From: a virus
Direction: 5' to 3' (one strand)
Virus record (IMG/VR): IMGVR_UViG_3300008259_000020
Location: 1-34,990 of that record
DNA length: 34,990 nucleotides
The notes beneath the pieces were generated by a model that did no database searches, was not told the DNA's origin, and saw nothing but the letters and a program-made list of their open reading frames with translations. The translations under genes and the position numbers were made by a program. Shown in pieces: positions 28,865 through 34,990 of the stretch; position 1 is the first letter of the stretch; the number at the start of each line of letters is the position of its first letter.

Positions 28865-29727
28865 ACTGCCATGGGTGCCTTGATAGTATCATGATAACGA
28901 TAATCTACAAGAACATAATCACTGGCTTTTGTTTTGACTAACTCATCAAGTGTTGTAAAGTATGGCATCTTTAGTCCTGGGCCGGAATATATTTGTCGTG
29001 ACAGTTGTTCTTCTACCGCATCGACGTGATTTTGATAGATGTGACAGTCACCGCCAGTCCAAACAAAGTCACCAACCTTGAGTTCCAGCAATTGGGCAAA
29101 CATATGTGTAAGCAAACTGTAACTAGCAATATTAAACGGCACACCTAAGAACATATCAGCACTGCGTTGATAAAGTTGACAACTTAGTTCGCCATCTTGT
29201 ACATGAAATTGAAAAAGTGCATGACAAGGAGGAAGTGCCATAACATCAATCATGTCTGCGTTCCACGCACTTACAATATGACGTCTACTATCAGGATCGT
29301 TGTGCAGGTTTTCTAAAACATTTGCAATTTGATCTACAAATCCTAGTTTAGCATCCCAACTACGCCATTGGTGGCCGTATACTGGCCCAAGTTCTTTAAC
29401 AGTATCGTTGTTTTTGTATCCAAGATTTCGACCTTGTTTGTCTGCATTGGCAGTCCAAATAGTTGTTTTATCTACTAGTTCTTCACGCGGTTTTTCATAG
29501 TGAATTTCAGCAAGTCTACGTTCGTCGGTACTGCCTTCTAGGAACCATAGCAGTTCGCTAACTACGCTACGCCAGGCAAGTTTCTTTGTAGTTACTGCTG
29601 GAAAACTATCTCGCAAATCAAAACGCATTTGATAACCAAACACGCCTCGAGTACCTACTCCAGTGCGGTCATCACGATCCTTGCCGTGGTTCATAATATA
29701 TTCTAGAGCATCATGATATTGCTTCAT
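28861..29727 (-). CDS. td: Thymidylate synthase (ThyA type, T4 td)
   Basis: 288 residues, close to T4 Td (286). GKDRDDRTGVGTRGVFG at the N-terminus (phosphate-binding Arg), SELLWFLEGST, and MALPPCHALFQFHV with the catalytic Cys are all present, as are the C-terminal substrate loops (YQRSADMFLGVPFNIASYS). It makes dTMP from dUMP with methylene-tetrahydrofolate. There is no group I intron, unlike T4 td. It overlaps the dihydrofolate reductase gene by 17 bases, and the two act as a cycle. Confidence 0.97.
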   Translation of the reverse strand: MKQYHDALEYIMNHGKDRDDRTGVGTRGVFGYQMRFDLRDSFPAVTTKKLAWRSVVSELLWFLEGSTDERRLAEIHYEKPREELVDKTTIWTANADKQGRNLGYKNNDTVKELGPVYGHQWRSWDAKLGFVDQIANVLENLHNDPDSRRHIVSAWNADMIDVMALPPCHALFQFHVQDGELSCQLYQRSADMFLGVPFNIASYSLLTHMFAQLLELKVGDFVWTGGDCHIYQNHVDAVEEQLSRQIYSGPGLKMPYFTTLDELVKTKASDYVLVDYRYHDTIKAPMAV

Positions 29728-30205
29728 CGTTTTTCCTTCTATACTTTTCAGTAGTTAGTTTGCCGTCAAAGTAATGCTCATAAAATTCAAATTTTGTCAA
29801 GACTAAATCTTTGGATAAAAAGGTATCACAATTATATGTACCTTCAATTCGACTTAGCCAAATTTCGTCAATGATGTCTATGCAACTTTCAAATAGTTGA
29901 GCACCACCGATGATCCATTTGGACTTGTCTGACATGTGAGGCAATACTTGTGTTATAGCGTTTATGTTCATAACAGCATCTGCACCTGGAAAATGAGACA
30001 AATCATTTGTGGAACATACTATGTTATTTCTTTTTGGCAACGGCTTAACTGGTAAACTTTCCCAAGTTTTTCTACCCATTACCACAGTACTTTCACTGGT
30101 ACAGTTTTTAAACCACTTTAAGTCGTCACTGTTATGCGGCCACGGAAGACTGTTGTTTTTACCAATGCCCCAGTTGTCATCACAGGCAAATATTGCGTAT
30201 ATCAT
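29711..30205 (-). CDS. frd: Dihydrofolate reductase (T4 frd)
   Basis: 164 residues. IFACDDNWGIGKNNSLPWP at the N-terminus and TVVMGRKTWESLPVKPLPKR for NADPH binding match DHFR, followed by KWIIGGAQLFESCID. It regenerates tetrahydrofolate used up by thymidylate synthase, whose gene follows at once. GAGGATAAC lies right before the ATG. Confidence 0.96.
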   Translation of the reverse strand: MIYAIFACDDNWGIGKNNSLPWPHNSDDLKWFKNCTSESTVVMGRKTWESLPVKPLPKRNNIVCSTNDLSHFPGADAVMNINAITQVLPHMSDKSKWIIGGAQLFESCIDIIDEIWLSRIEGTYNCDTFLSKDLVLTKFEFYEHYFDGKLTTEKYRRKNDEAIS

Positions 30206-30206
30206 G

Positions 30207-30455
30207 TTATCCTCTAATCCTACGCATCATATCTCGATTTTCTTCTTCGACTTTCTCTTTGGCATCACGCCACATATCTCTTACTAGCCAACCTACAACA
30301 GGAATAATAAAAGTAACACCAAAAAACAAAAGTCCCGCAAAATCACTGTAATTGTGCTTCAAATACTGTGCACCTCCTGTTACAAAAAGAATATACACTA
30401 CAAACCCAACGGGCCATGCAATATTTTTTAAAAAGTGTTTCCAAACTCTATTCAT
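30207..30455 (-). CDS. Small membrane protein with two predicted spans
   Basis: 82 residues. Two hydrophobic segments (IAWPVGFVVYILFVTGG and FAGLLFFGVTFIIPVVGWLV) separated by a short polar loop, then a charged C-terminal helix (RDMWRDAKEKVEEENRDMMR). Both termini would lie in the cytoplasm. A holin role is conceivable from the layout, but the gene sits among replication genes far from the endolysin, so I do not assign it. AGGA precedes the ATG. Confidence 0.55.
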   Translation of the reverse strand: MNRVWKHFLKNIAWPVGFVVYILFVTGGAQYLKHNYSDFAGLLFFGVTFIIPVVGWLVRDMWRDAKEKVEEENRDMMRRIRG

Positions 30456-30456
30456 T

Positions 30457-31371
30457 TCAAAGTCTTCCTAGCCTAATAAGTGTTGCTGCCAAGTTAATTT
30501 CTGGATCCACAACCAGCGTATGATCCACAAGCCCTTGTTTGATAATAAGGATTGCTGACTCTTGCTTTTCGTTGTCTCCAAACAACGAAATATTGTCATA
30601 CAACCACCGATAAACATCTTCCATTTCTTCAGCACGAATTGTTCCGCAAAGTAGTTTACGTGCTTCAAAGATCTTACCTTCTTTGAACAAGTCAACCATT
30701 TGTATTTTCCAATCGGCTTGTCCGGAATCGCCCTGACTTGCAGAGATTAACGATCCTGCTGTGCTGTTTTGTTGTACCATATTGATACATTTACGCAAGT
30801 CAGGATAAGTTGCTTTTACATAAGTATCAAGTACATCTAAATCAAATGTAATGTCTTCGCTAAGAAGAATTTCTGCAACTCTAGCAGTAAACTCAACTTG
30901 ATCGGTTTTTGCAATATGGAAACTCTGACAACGACTGTGGATCGCTGGAATTACTTTGTTAGGATAGTTACAGGTTAGAATAAATCTTACTGTATTATGG
31001 TATTCTTCCATAATACCACGCAATGCAGCCTGTGCGTTGATTGACAAATAGTCTGCTTCGTCTAGTAGAATTACTTTAAAATCACCAAATGGAATCATCT
31101 GTGAAAAGCCAGTAATTCTATTACGCATTTCGTCTACGCCAGTTTGACGACTGCCGTTTACTTCTAGAATGTCCAGTGGATTAACTTTTAATTCGTTAAG
31201 TAATAGTTTTGCGAGTGTAGTTTTACCAATGCCTGCATTACCACTAAACAGCAAATGAGGAATACTTCTTTCATTGATCCACTGCAATACTTGCGATCGT
31301 TGTGTTTCATCTCGAAACACATAACCATCAACTGTGTTTGGCCTGTATTTTTCTACCCAAAGTTCTTTCAT
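30457..31371 (-). CDS. 44: Clamp loader ATPase subunit, T4 gp44 / RFC small subunit type
   Basis: 304 residues (T4 gp44 has 319). Begins KELWVEKYRPNTVDGYVF, then FSGNAGIGKTTLAKLLL (Walker A), VILLDEADYLS (Walker B, DEAD), and HSRCQSF (SRC motif that contributes the arginine finger). It loads the gp45 ring on DNA. T4 has a partner subunit, gp62; no clear gp62 was seen here. It overlaps the previous gene as ATGA, and an internal promoter in mazG may feed it. Confidence 0.95.
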   Translation of the reverse strand: MKELWVEKYRPNTVDGYVFRDETQRSQVLQWINERSIPHLLFSGNAGIGKTTLAKLLLNELKVNPLDILEVNGSRQTGVDEMRNRITGFSQMIPFGDFKVILLDEADYLSINAQAALRGIMEEYHNTVRFILTCNYPNKVIPAIHSRCQSFHIAKTDQVEFTARVAEILLSEDITFDLDVLDTYVKATYPDLRKCINMVQQNSTAGSLISASQGDSGQADWKIQMVDLFKEGKIFEARKLLCGTIRAEEMEDVYRWLYDNISLFGDNEKQESAILIIKQGLVDHTLVVDPEINLAATLIRLGRL

Positions 31372-31595
31372 TGTTCTAGCCTTTTTAATTTATTTTCAAG
31401 TTCTTCAATATAGTCTGCAATCTTCCAATCAATCGAGTCCATACATTTAAATTTATATTCTTCGCCCGCACGATTACGCAGAAAACGAACCATCGGACTT
31501 GGATCGATCATAGGAGTAAGTTCGGCATACACTTTGTCTACAACATCGTGTTCGTTTTCTTCTTCAAACCCATGTGTATTATGCGGTGAACTCAT
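31368..31595 (-). CDS. Small protein upstream of gp44, unknown function
   Basis: 75 residues from the ATG at 31595, chosen because it overlaps the MazG stop as ATGA; the frame continues upstream to an ATG at 31613. A central segment, LTPMIDPSPMVRFLRNRAGE, and a C-terminal charged coiled coil (DYIEELENKLKRLEQ) are visible. No family was recognised. Its stop overlaps the gp44 start. Confidence 0.55.
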   Translation of the reverse strand: MSSPHNTHGFEEENEHDVVDKVYAELTPMIDPSPMVRFLRNRAGEEYKFKCMDSIDWKIADYIEELENKLKRLEQ

Positions 31596-31888
31596 TTTAT
31601 TAAATTGCTCCATATAGATAGTTTTTTACGCTTAACAATTACTCTAGCATCCAATTCTTCGTTTGTCAAGAGTCCGTGTTCTACCATCAGTTCTAACATG
31701 CATAGAACATCACCTGCTTCTTCAATCAGTGAGTCTCTATACTTGTCTCCGTATATTTCTTCAATTGTAGTATACTTTCGCATGATTTTCATGCATACTT
31801 GCGTAAGTTCGCTAGATTCCTCTGCGGTGATTGCCATAAGTTGCTGTACAGCATTAAGTGGTGACTCTAGTTCTTCGTTACTTACCAT
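31592..31888 (-). CDS. MazG-like nucleotide pyrophosphohydrolase (first copy)
   Basis: 98 residues from the ATG at 31888. MAITAEESSELTQVCMKIMR and SLIEEAGDVLCMLELMVEHG supply the E-E-x-x-E and E-x-x-D metal-binding helices of the all-alpha NTP pyrophosphatase superfamily. These enzymes cleave NTPs or dNTPs to monophosphates and pyrophosphate; cyanophage MazG has been discussed as an alarmone hydrolase. A second, different MazG-like gene lies at 33242-33646. The start lies within the last codons of the small membrane protein gene upstream. Confidence 0.75.
   Translation of the reverse strand: MVSNEELESPLNAVQQLMAITAEESSELTQVCMKIMRKYTTIEEIYGDKYRDSLIEEAGDVLCMLELMVEHGLLTNEELDARVIVKRKKLSIWSNLIK
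31641..31669 (-). promoter_or_regulatory. Predicted internal promoter upstream of gp44
   Basis: TTGACA (31664-31669) and TAGAGT (31641-31646), spaced 17 bases, with TG one base before the -10 box. It lies within the mazG coding sequence. It has the same layout as the other five promoters, though a coding-region match needs more caution. Confidence 0.45.
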
Positions 31889-32066
31889 GTTTTTGTCTTT
31901 TTCTAAAATCGCAATAATCCACAGTCCAGAGAGAGTACACAAATCCTGCTAGTAGACCGTTTAAAATGTTTATCCAAACGTTATCACCAGTTATGCTGGC
32001 TATACTAAAAGCAAGCATCAAATCTGCTGCAAGAATAGCAACTGCCCAATCATACCAACGTATTAT
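31878..32066 (-). CDS. Small membrane protein with no standard start codon (possible ATA start)
   Basis: The frame carries about 60 residues: RWYDWAVAILAADLMLAFSI, then ITGDNVWINILNGLLAGFVY and a basic tail DYCDFRKRQKHGK. Two hydrophobic segments suggest a membrane protein. Upstream of RWYD there is no ATG, GTG or TTG before an in-frame stop, but AGGAG lies exactly six bases before two ATA codons. An ATG eleven codons long in another frame begins nearby at 32085, so a single-base error or a programmed shift is the alternative. The first internal ATG would remove most of span one. The end overlaps the mazG start. The coordinates assume the ATA start. Confidence 0.5.
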   Translation of the reverse strand: MIRWYDWAVAILAADLMLAFSIASITGDNVWINILNGLLAGFVYSLWTVDYCDFRKRQKHGK

Positions 32067-32085
32067 TCTTAACTCCTGTGGTCAT

Positions 32086-32235
32086 TTAATCTTCTACTGC
32101 TTTGTATATGTGTTTTGATGAATACAAACGTGCAGGACCAAACATAAGTTCTACCTTTTTAATAGCATCTTCTGGAGAATTTGCCCTTACTAAATCTATA
32201 TGTTTTTGTCCTAAAATCACGTGAAAGTATATCAT
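32086..32235 (-). CDS. Mini-protein (49 residues), unknown function
   Basis: Reads MIYFHVILGQKHIDLVRANS, then PEDAIKKVELMFGPARLYSS, ending YKAVED. The beta-alpha-beta pattern suggests a small ferredoxin-like half fold. The start overlaps the stop of the gene before as ATGA. It belongs to the string of small genes between dexA and mazG, and no family was recognised. Confidence 0.55.
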   Translation of the reverse strand: MIYFHVILGQKHIDLVRANSPEDAIKKVELMFGPARLYSSKHIYKAVED

Positions 32236-32387
32236 TTCGACAGTGCTTTACGCAGTTCTGATCCTTCGAAGTTTTTCATATCTGTATAGTGTTTAAGAAC
32301 AGTATTGTCAGGATCAAGGCGTTTGATTTCACGAGCAAAACGTTCAATCATATCATAGTCCAATTGAGTTTTAATGTGTTTACCCAT
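32232..32387 (-). CDS. Mini-protein (51 residues), unknown function
   Basis: Reads MGKHIKTQLDYDMIERFARE, then IKRLDPDNTVLKHYTDMKNF, ending SELRKALSK. Charged and helical. It begins in a TAATG overlap with dexA and ends in an ATGA overlap with the next gene; this close coupling supports real translation. No family was recognised. Confidence 0.55.
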   Translation of the reverse strand: MGKHIKTQLDYDMIERFAREIKRLDPDNTVLKHYTDMKNFEGSELRKALSK

Positions 32388-32923
32388 TATTTTGTCCATC
32401 CGTGATGTTTGAAGATAATTTGTACACTCTTGGCTTGGAAGTAAGCGTCAGCAAGAGCGTTGTGTAGATTGGTTTGCATGTCTTTGCGAGGATCCTTGGG
32501 CATACGTTTGGTAATTGTACGAGCGTCTGAAATTTGCCAAAACTGCCACGGAATAGGTTTACCTATGCTGCGATACATGTCTTCTAGCATTGTAATATCG
32601 AAGCCATATCCTTGACCCCAAATTTCGTCAACACCGACTGCCCACTTGTTAAGTTGACGCAGTGCTTCTTCTACTGTAACTGCACCAGTCTGATCAAATG
32701 CTTCTTCCATAACGGCAGGATCTTGTTGACTCCACCATTCAATGGTTTTATCACTGCTGGTACGACCAAGACGGTCTTGATCGTCTACTAGAATCTTAAA
32801 GTAAAGTTCGTCGTAGGGTTCGTCGTTGGTAAGTGGATTAAATTTAACTGCACCAAATGAAAGCACTGTTGCAGTTGGAATGACATCTAATGTCTCTAGG
32901 TCGATCATGCCATGTACGGCCAT
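32387..32923 (-). CDS. dexA: DEDD-type 3'-5' exonuclease (DexA-like)
   Basis: 178 residues. MIDLETLDV gives the first Asp/Glu pair, YGFDITMLEDMY the second Asp, and HNALADAYFQA the His and final Asp of a DEDDh exonuclease. The segment KTIEWWSQQDPAVMEEAF is typical of the DexA/Rv2179c-like group. T4 DexA is a 3'-5' exonuclease of 227 residues; this one is shorter. AGGAG lies eight bases before the ATG. It is first behind the promoter at 32951-32979. Confidence 0.85.
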   Translation of the reverse strand: MAVHGMIDLETLDVIPTATVLSFGAVKFNPLTNDEPYDELYFKILVDDQDRLGRTSSDKTIEWWSQQDPAVMEEAFDQTGAVTVEEALRQLNKWAVGVDEIWGQGYGFDITMLEDMYRSIGKPIPWQFWQISDARTITKRMPKDPRKDMQTNLHNALADAYFQAKSVQIIFKHHGWTK

Positions 32924-32930
32924 AAAAAAA

Positions 32931-32976
32931 ACTCCTTGTTACTCTTATGCATACTAGCACAAAAATAACAAGGAGT
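32931..32976. repeat. 11-bp inverted repeat across the dexA promoter and ribosome binding site
   Basis: ACTCCTTGTTA (32931-32941) and TAACAAGGAGT (32966-32976) are perfect inverted copies with a 24-base spacer. One arm contains the dexA AGGAG; the other lies in the promoter spacer, beginning inside the -35 box. Because one arm is upstream of the expected transcript start, it is more likely a DNA operator than an RNA hairpin. Confidence 0.6.
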
Positions 32977-32979
32977 CAA
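32951..32979 (-). promoter_or_regulatory. Predicted sigma70-type promoter for the dexA operon
   Basis: TTGACT (32974-32979) and TAGTAT (32951-32956), spaced 17 bases, with TG one base before the -10 box (extended -10). It lies in the short gap between the collar gene and dexA. Confidence 0.75.
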
Positions 32980-32985
32980 TGTTTT

Positions 32986-33222
32986 TTATGGGCGTGATGG
33001 CCAAAGACCATTTACACAAATAATGTAGTGTAGTCCTTTAGAAGGACTTTCTAGTTTTGGCAATGCAAAAGTAGTTATTCCATCGCCGCCAAAAGTACAT
33101 CCTAGCAATGCAAAGAGGGCTTGATACTGAGAAATATTTAGTATTCTACCGTCACAGGCCATGAAGCCTTCTGGGTCATAGTTAAATGCAACAAGTTTAA
33201 TTGCTCCAATAAATTCTTCCAT
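32986..33222 (-). CDS. Phage tail-collar domain protein
   Basis: 78 residues from the ATG at 33222 (AAAGGA upstream). FIGAIKLVAFNYDPEGFMAC, then DGRILNISQYQALFALLG, TFGGDGITTFALPKL and the ending YIICVNGLWPSRP match the tail-collar domain seen in T4 gp12-like fibres and microcystin-dependent proteins almost completely. It is only the domain itself, with no shaft, so it could be a fibre tip or an accessory subunit. A tail gene among early-type genes is unusual in position. The domain call is strong, the role less so. Confidence 0.85.
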   Translation of the reverse strand: MEEFIGAIKLVAFNYDPEGFMACDGRILNISQYQALFALLGCTFGGDGITTFALPKLESPSKGLHYIICVNGLWPSRP

Positions 33223-33241
33223 GTTTTTTCCTTTATAAAAT

Positions 33242-33646
33242 TTACAAATCGCCGACTTTGCGATTCTCACTATATTGTACATCAAATTGTCCGCCTGGGT
33301 AACGTGCTTCTAGTTTGCGAACGTTTTCAGCAATCACTTCATTTGGATCAATACCAATTGCTCTACAAGCATTAACCCAATACCAAGCAATGTCTCCGAG
33401 TTCGCGTTTCATATGAAAAACTGTTTCGTCGTTCATTGGCTTGCCTTGAAACACACATTTCTTAACAATTTCGGCAAATTCGCCACCTTCTGCTGCTATA
33501 CCAGTACTACCAGTCATTAGCAATGCAATATTAACTACTTCGTTTAGTTCGCGAAGCCTAACAATCATGGCTTCGAGATCATTTGAAGGACCGCTTGTGA
33601 CTTCTGCAACAAAATCACGATATTTATTTAGGTCGACTTGTGTCAA
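33242..33646 (-). CDS. mazG: MazG-like nucleotide pyrophosphohydrolase (second copy)
   Basis: 134 residues. TGIAAEGGEFAEIVKKC and HMKRELGDIAWYWVNACRAI hold the E-x-x-E and E-x-x-D metal motifs, followed by VIAENVRKLEARYPGGQFD, a pattern seen in marine phage MazG proteins. The start is TTG with GAGG five bases upstream; no ATG is available until well into the conserved part. It follows the GroES-like gene by 9 bases. It differs in length and sequence from the copy at 31592-31888, so the two are not a recent duplication. Confidence 0.8.
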   Translation of the reverse strand: MTQVDLNKYRDFVAEVTSGPSNDLEAMIVRLRELNEVVNIALLMTGSTGIAAEGGEFAEIVKKCVFQGKPMNDETVFHMKRELGDIAWYWVNACRAIGIDPNEVIAENVRKLEARYPGGQFDVQYSENRKVGDL

Positions 33647-33655
33647 ATTTTCCTC

Positions 33656-34060
33656 TTATCTGTTAATAAAATTTTCTGGGCGTATATCCACGCCTGCACC
33701 GTTTTCGTACTCTTTACCAAATATTACATCGTTGGGCTTTTCTTTGCTCCAACCAACAATACTAGTAGTTTCGATCATTCTTAGTTCTTTGCTACCAGTG
33801 CCGTCATCTACGTCAAACGCTCTAGTCCAACGTCCGTGTTCAACTAGAACCCAATCTCCAACTTGATAATCTTCGTTGTTTTCAGGCCCTTTAGCATGAA
33901 CTCGACCCCAGCGTGGGTAAATTCCACGTGTAGTGCCGTCATCATCTTTGATAATCAATCCGCTCTTGGTTTTTTGTTCTCCAAAAAACATATCAGTTAC
34001 AATAACATGATCCTTAATAGGAGTCAATTTACCTTTAATTGTATTGATATTTAAAACCAT
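33656..34060 (-). CDS. GroES-like co-chaperonin (T4 gp31 analogue)
   Basis: 134 residues. PIKDHVIVTDMFFGEQKTKS followed by GLIIKDDDG fits a co-chaperonin with a mobile loop, and WGRVHAKGPENNEDYQVGDW followed by VLVEHGRW gives the rest of the GroES barrel. T4 gp31 replaces host GroES so that GroEL can fold the large capsid protein. The final 30 residues are an extra tail beyond GroES. AAAGGA precedes the ATG. It stands second behind the promoter at 34444-34472. Confidence 0.8.
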   Translation of the reverse strand: MVLNINTIKGKLTPIKDHVIVTDMFFGEQKTKSGLIIKDDDGTTRGIYPRWGRVHAKGPENNEDYQVGDWVLVEHGRWTRAFDVDDGTGSKELRMIETTSIVGWSKEKPNDVIFGKEYENGAGVDIRPENFINR

Positions 34061-34063
34061 AAG

Positions 34064-34429
34064 TTATCCTTTTCGTGTTGTGGTTTTATTAGCAGTAGGA
34101 AGTTCTTTTTTAACAAAATTGCCATCAGTGTCTTCCTCCCAATCGGCTACTTCCGCCGCAGTTGTACCGGTAATATCTTCGTTTACTTTTTCATCTTGTC
34201 TCTTGACATTTTCTTCTTTGACGCCAGTAGACTTAGCATAATAATCTCGAAGAATATCTTCTTTTTTTCTAATTATTTTACCGCCAGGTCCTAACTCGTC
34301 TCCGCGAGCATTAACTCTAGCATTTCCTACTGCTGGAGTTAGTTCGTTTCTACTAATCAAGAGATCAAGATCAACGTTTTTACCGTTGGCCGTTCTATAA
34401 ATTTTACGACCTTGTTGTTTCATTGTCAT
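34064..34429 (-). CDS. Phage protein of unknown function
   Basis: 121 residues. KIYRTANGKNVDLDLLISRN and VGNARVNARGDELGPGGKII look like a compact conserved core I associate with marine T4-like phages. The rest is charged, Thr/Glu-rich and probably disordered (EEDTDGNFVKKELPTANKTT). GGAG lies six bases before the ATG, and it is the first gene after the promoter at 34444-34472. No function is known to me. Confidence 0.6.
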   Translation of the reverse strand: MTMKQQGRKIYRTANGKNVDLDLLISRNELTPAVGNARVNARGDELGPGGKIIRKKEDILRDYYAKSTGVKEENVKRQDEKVNEDITGTTAAEVADWEEDTDGNFVKKELPTANKTTTRKG

Positions 34430-34443
34430 GATAATCTCCTTAC

Positions 34444-34472
34444 TTTATAACATTACTTATGATCATTGTCAA
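34444..34472 (-). promoter_or_regulatory. Predicted sigma70-type promoter for the GroES-like operon
   Basis: TTGACA (34467-34472) and TATAAA (34444-34449), spaced 17 bases, with TG one base before the -10 box. It overlaps the 3' end of the gene upstream. A ribosome binding site and ATG follow within 15 bases. Confidence 0.7.
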
Positions 34473-34990
34473 CCGATAGATTTCCATCTGATACAGTGCA
34501 ACGCCAATAACTTGCTTTACGGTTCCAATGATATGCCTTATGATAAAAGGTTCTGTTATCAACAGGTTCTTTGTCCGCATGATCAATAACTAAATCATTG
34601 GAACGTATTCCTAGCATACTTTCTGTTAAGTCTGCGTCTATATCATTGAGAATTATTGGATACTGCGCTGTATTGTTTTTGCACATTAGTATGTTTAAGA
34701 ATACAGATGGAAGTGCTGGTAACGATGGGTAATACTGCCGCATAAAAGCAACAAGATCATCAACTAACTTACGTGTGTTCTTGTGTAACACAACACTGGA
34801 AGCACCTTTGTATTCCCAATAGATATCGTCTTCACCTAAAACCTTGCGACCCCAAAAACCTTGACTTTCGAATGTGTTTTTTAAATGAGAAAGTGTTTCT
34901 TGATATTCACTATGTAAAATAGTATCGGGATTCTGCTTAATAAACTCCAATATATTTTCAAATACATCAGTTTCTTTGCAGCCAGTTTCT
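34453..34990 (-). CDS. Unknown phage protein, 5' end probably outside the window
   Basis: At least 165 residues from a TTG at 34950, but the same frame stays open to the window edge (DVFENILEFIKQNPDTIL reads naturally), so the true start is probably beyond base 34990. Visible segments are FESQGFWGRKVLGEDDIYWE, NILMCKNNTAQYPIILNDID and TFYHKAYHWNRKASYWRC. No family was recognised. The stop lies within the promoter of the next operon. Confidence 0.5.
   Translation of the reverse strand, partial: ETGCKETDVFENILEFIKQNPDTILHSEYQETLSHLKNTFESQGFWGRKVLGEDDIYWEYKGASSVVLHKNTRKLVDDLVAFMRQYYPSLPALPSVFLNILMCKNNTAQYPIILNDIDADLTESMLGIRSNDLVIDHADKEPVDNRTFYHKAYHWNRKASYWRCTVSDGNLSVDNDHK

Noticed and set aside
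30207-30455. Two-span membrane protein as the holin
   Set aside because: The topology allows it, but it sits between gp44 and frd, far from the lysis genes, and has no other holin feature.
31368-31595. Assignment of the small gene before gp44 as clamp loader subunit gp62
   Set aside because: T4 gp62 is about 187 residues and this protein is 75, with no matching pattern.
33635-33646. TTGACA at the start of the mazG copy as a -35 box
   Set aside because: No -10 hexamer at 16-18 bases; the TTG is better explained as the start codon with GAGG upstream.
1-34990. tRNA genes, CRISPR arrays, insertion sequences and integrase
   Set aside because: The few gaps are under 160 bases and show no cloverleaf, repeat-spacer pattern, transposase or recombinase motif.

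Overview
This window looks like the genome of a T4-type myovirus, probably a marine or environmental phage. It is AT-rich and gene-dense, with almost no spacing: stop and start codons repeatedly overlap as ATGA or TAATG. T4 core genes are recognisable: family-B DNA polymerase (gp43), a sliding clamp (gp45), the clamp loader ATPase (gp44), DexA-like exonuclease, DsbA-like late transcription factor, thymidylate synthase, dihydrofolate reductase and a gp31/GroES-like co-chaperonin. Other genes (PhoH, MazG, DUF3008, the KPKRNKYGV family) are typical of marine T4-like phages. The host cannot be named from the sequence. All genes but one lie on the minus strand, so transcription runs from high to low coordinates; the exception is phoH (27827-28561, plus).

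Layout in transcription order. (a) 34990-32986: a gene cut by the window edge, a conserved small protein, GroES-like, MazG and a tail-collar protein, behind a sigma70-type promoter. (b) 32923-28592: dexA, small proteins, a second MazG, gp44, frd and td. (c) 28561-27675: phoH with a hairpin leader and terminator, divergent from the next block. (d) 27674-24459: two conserved unknown proteins, a Cys-rich mini-protein and a lysis cassette (GH19 endolysin, i-spanin-like, o-spanin-like). (e) 24424-20883: a protein quality-control operon, dnaJ-def-clpA. (f) 20905-11187: about 15 phage-specific genes, seven of which begin with a short N-terminus ending in [I/L]-x-E, matching the T4 capsid-targeting and gp21-cleavage signal. 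(g) 11134-7908: dsbA and DNA polymerase. (h) 7904-5999: a cytidylyltransferase, a eukaryotic-type phosphomannomutase-like HAD protein and a UDP-glucose dehydrogenase-type enzyme. (i) 5950-2301: the clamp followed by a DpdA-type guanine transglycosylase. (j) 2206-1: a QueD-like protein, a glycosyltransferase and an NAD-dependent epimerase.

The most interesting signals are as follows. First, the DpdA-like enzyme, expected to place 7-deazaguanine in DNA, lies in the clamp operon and ends in a peptide nearly the same as the clamp-binding-type tail of the DNA polymerase (FNSLFDW against FNNLFEE), suggesting that base modification is tethered to the replisome. Second, there is a block of candidate packaged head proteins that includes a nucleotidyltransferase-metallopeptidase fusion and a possible ADP-ribosyltransferase-like protein. 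Third, six minus-strand promoters share an exact 17-bp spacer, and two have their -35 box over the stop codon of the gene before. Fourth, a small membrane protein seems to lack any standard start codon but has a well-placed ribosome binding site before tandem ATA codons. No tRNA, CRISPR array, insertion sequence or integrase was seen, and no stretch longer than 300 bases lacks a gene.
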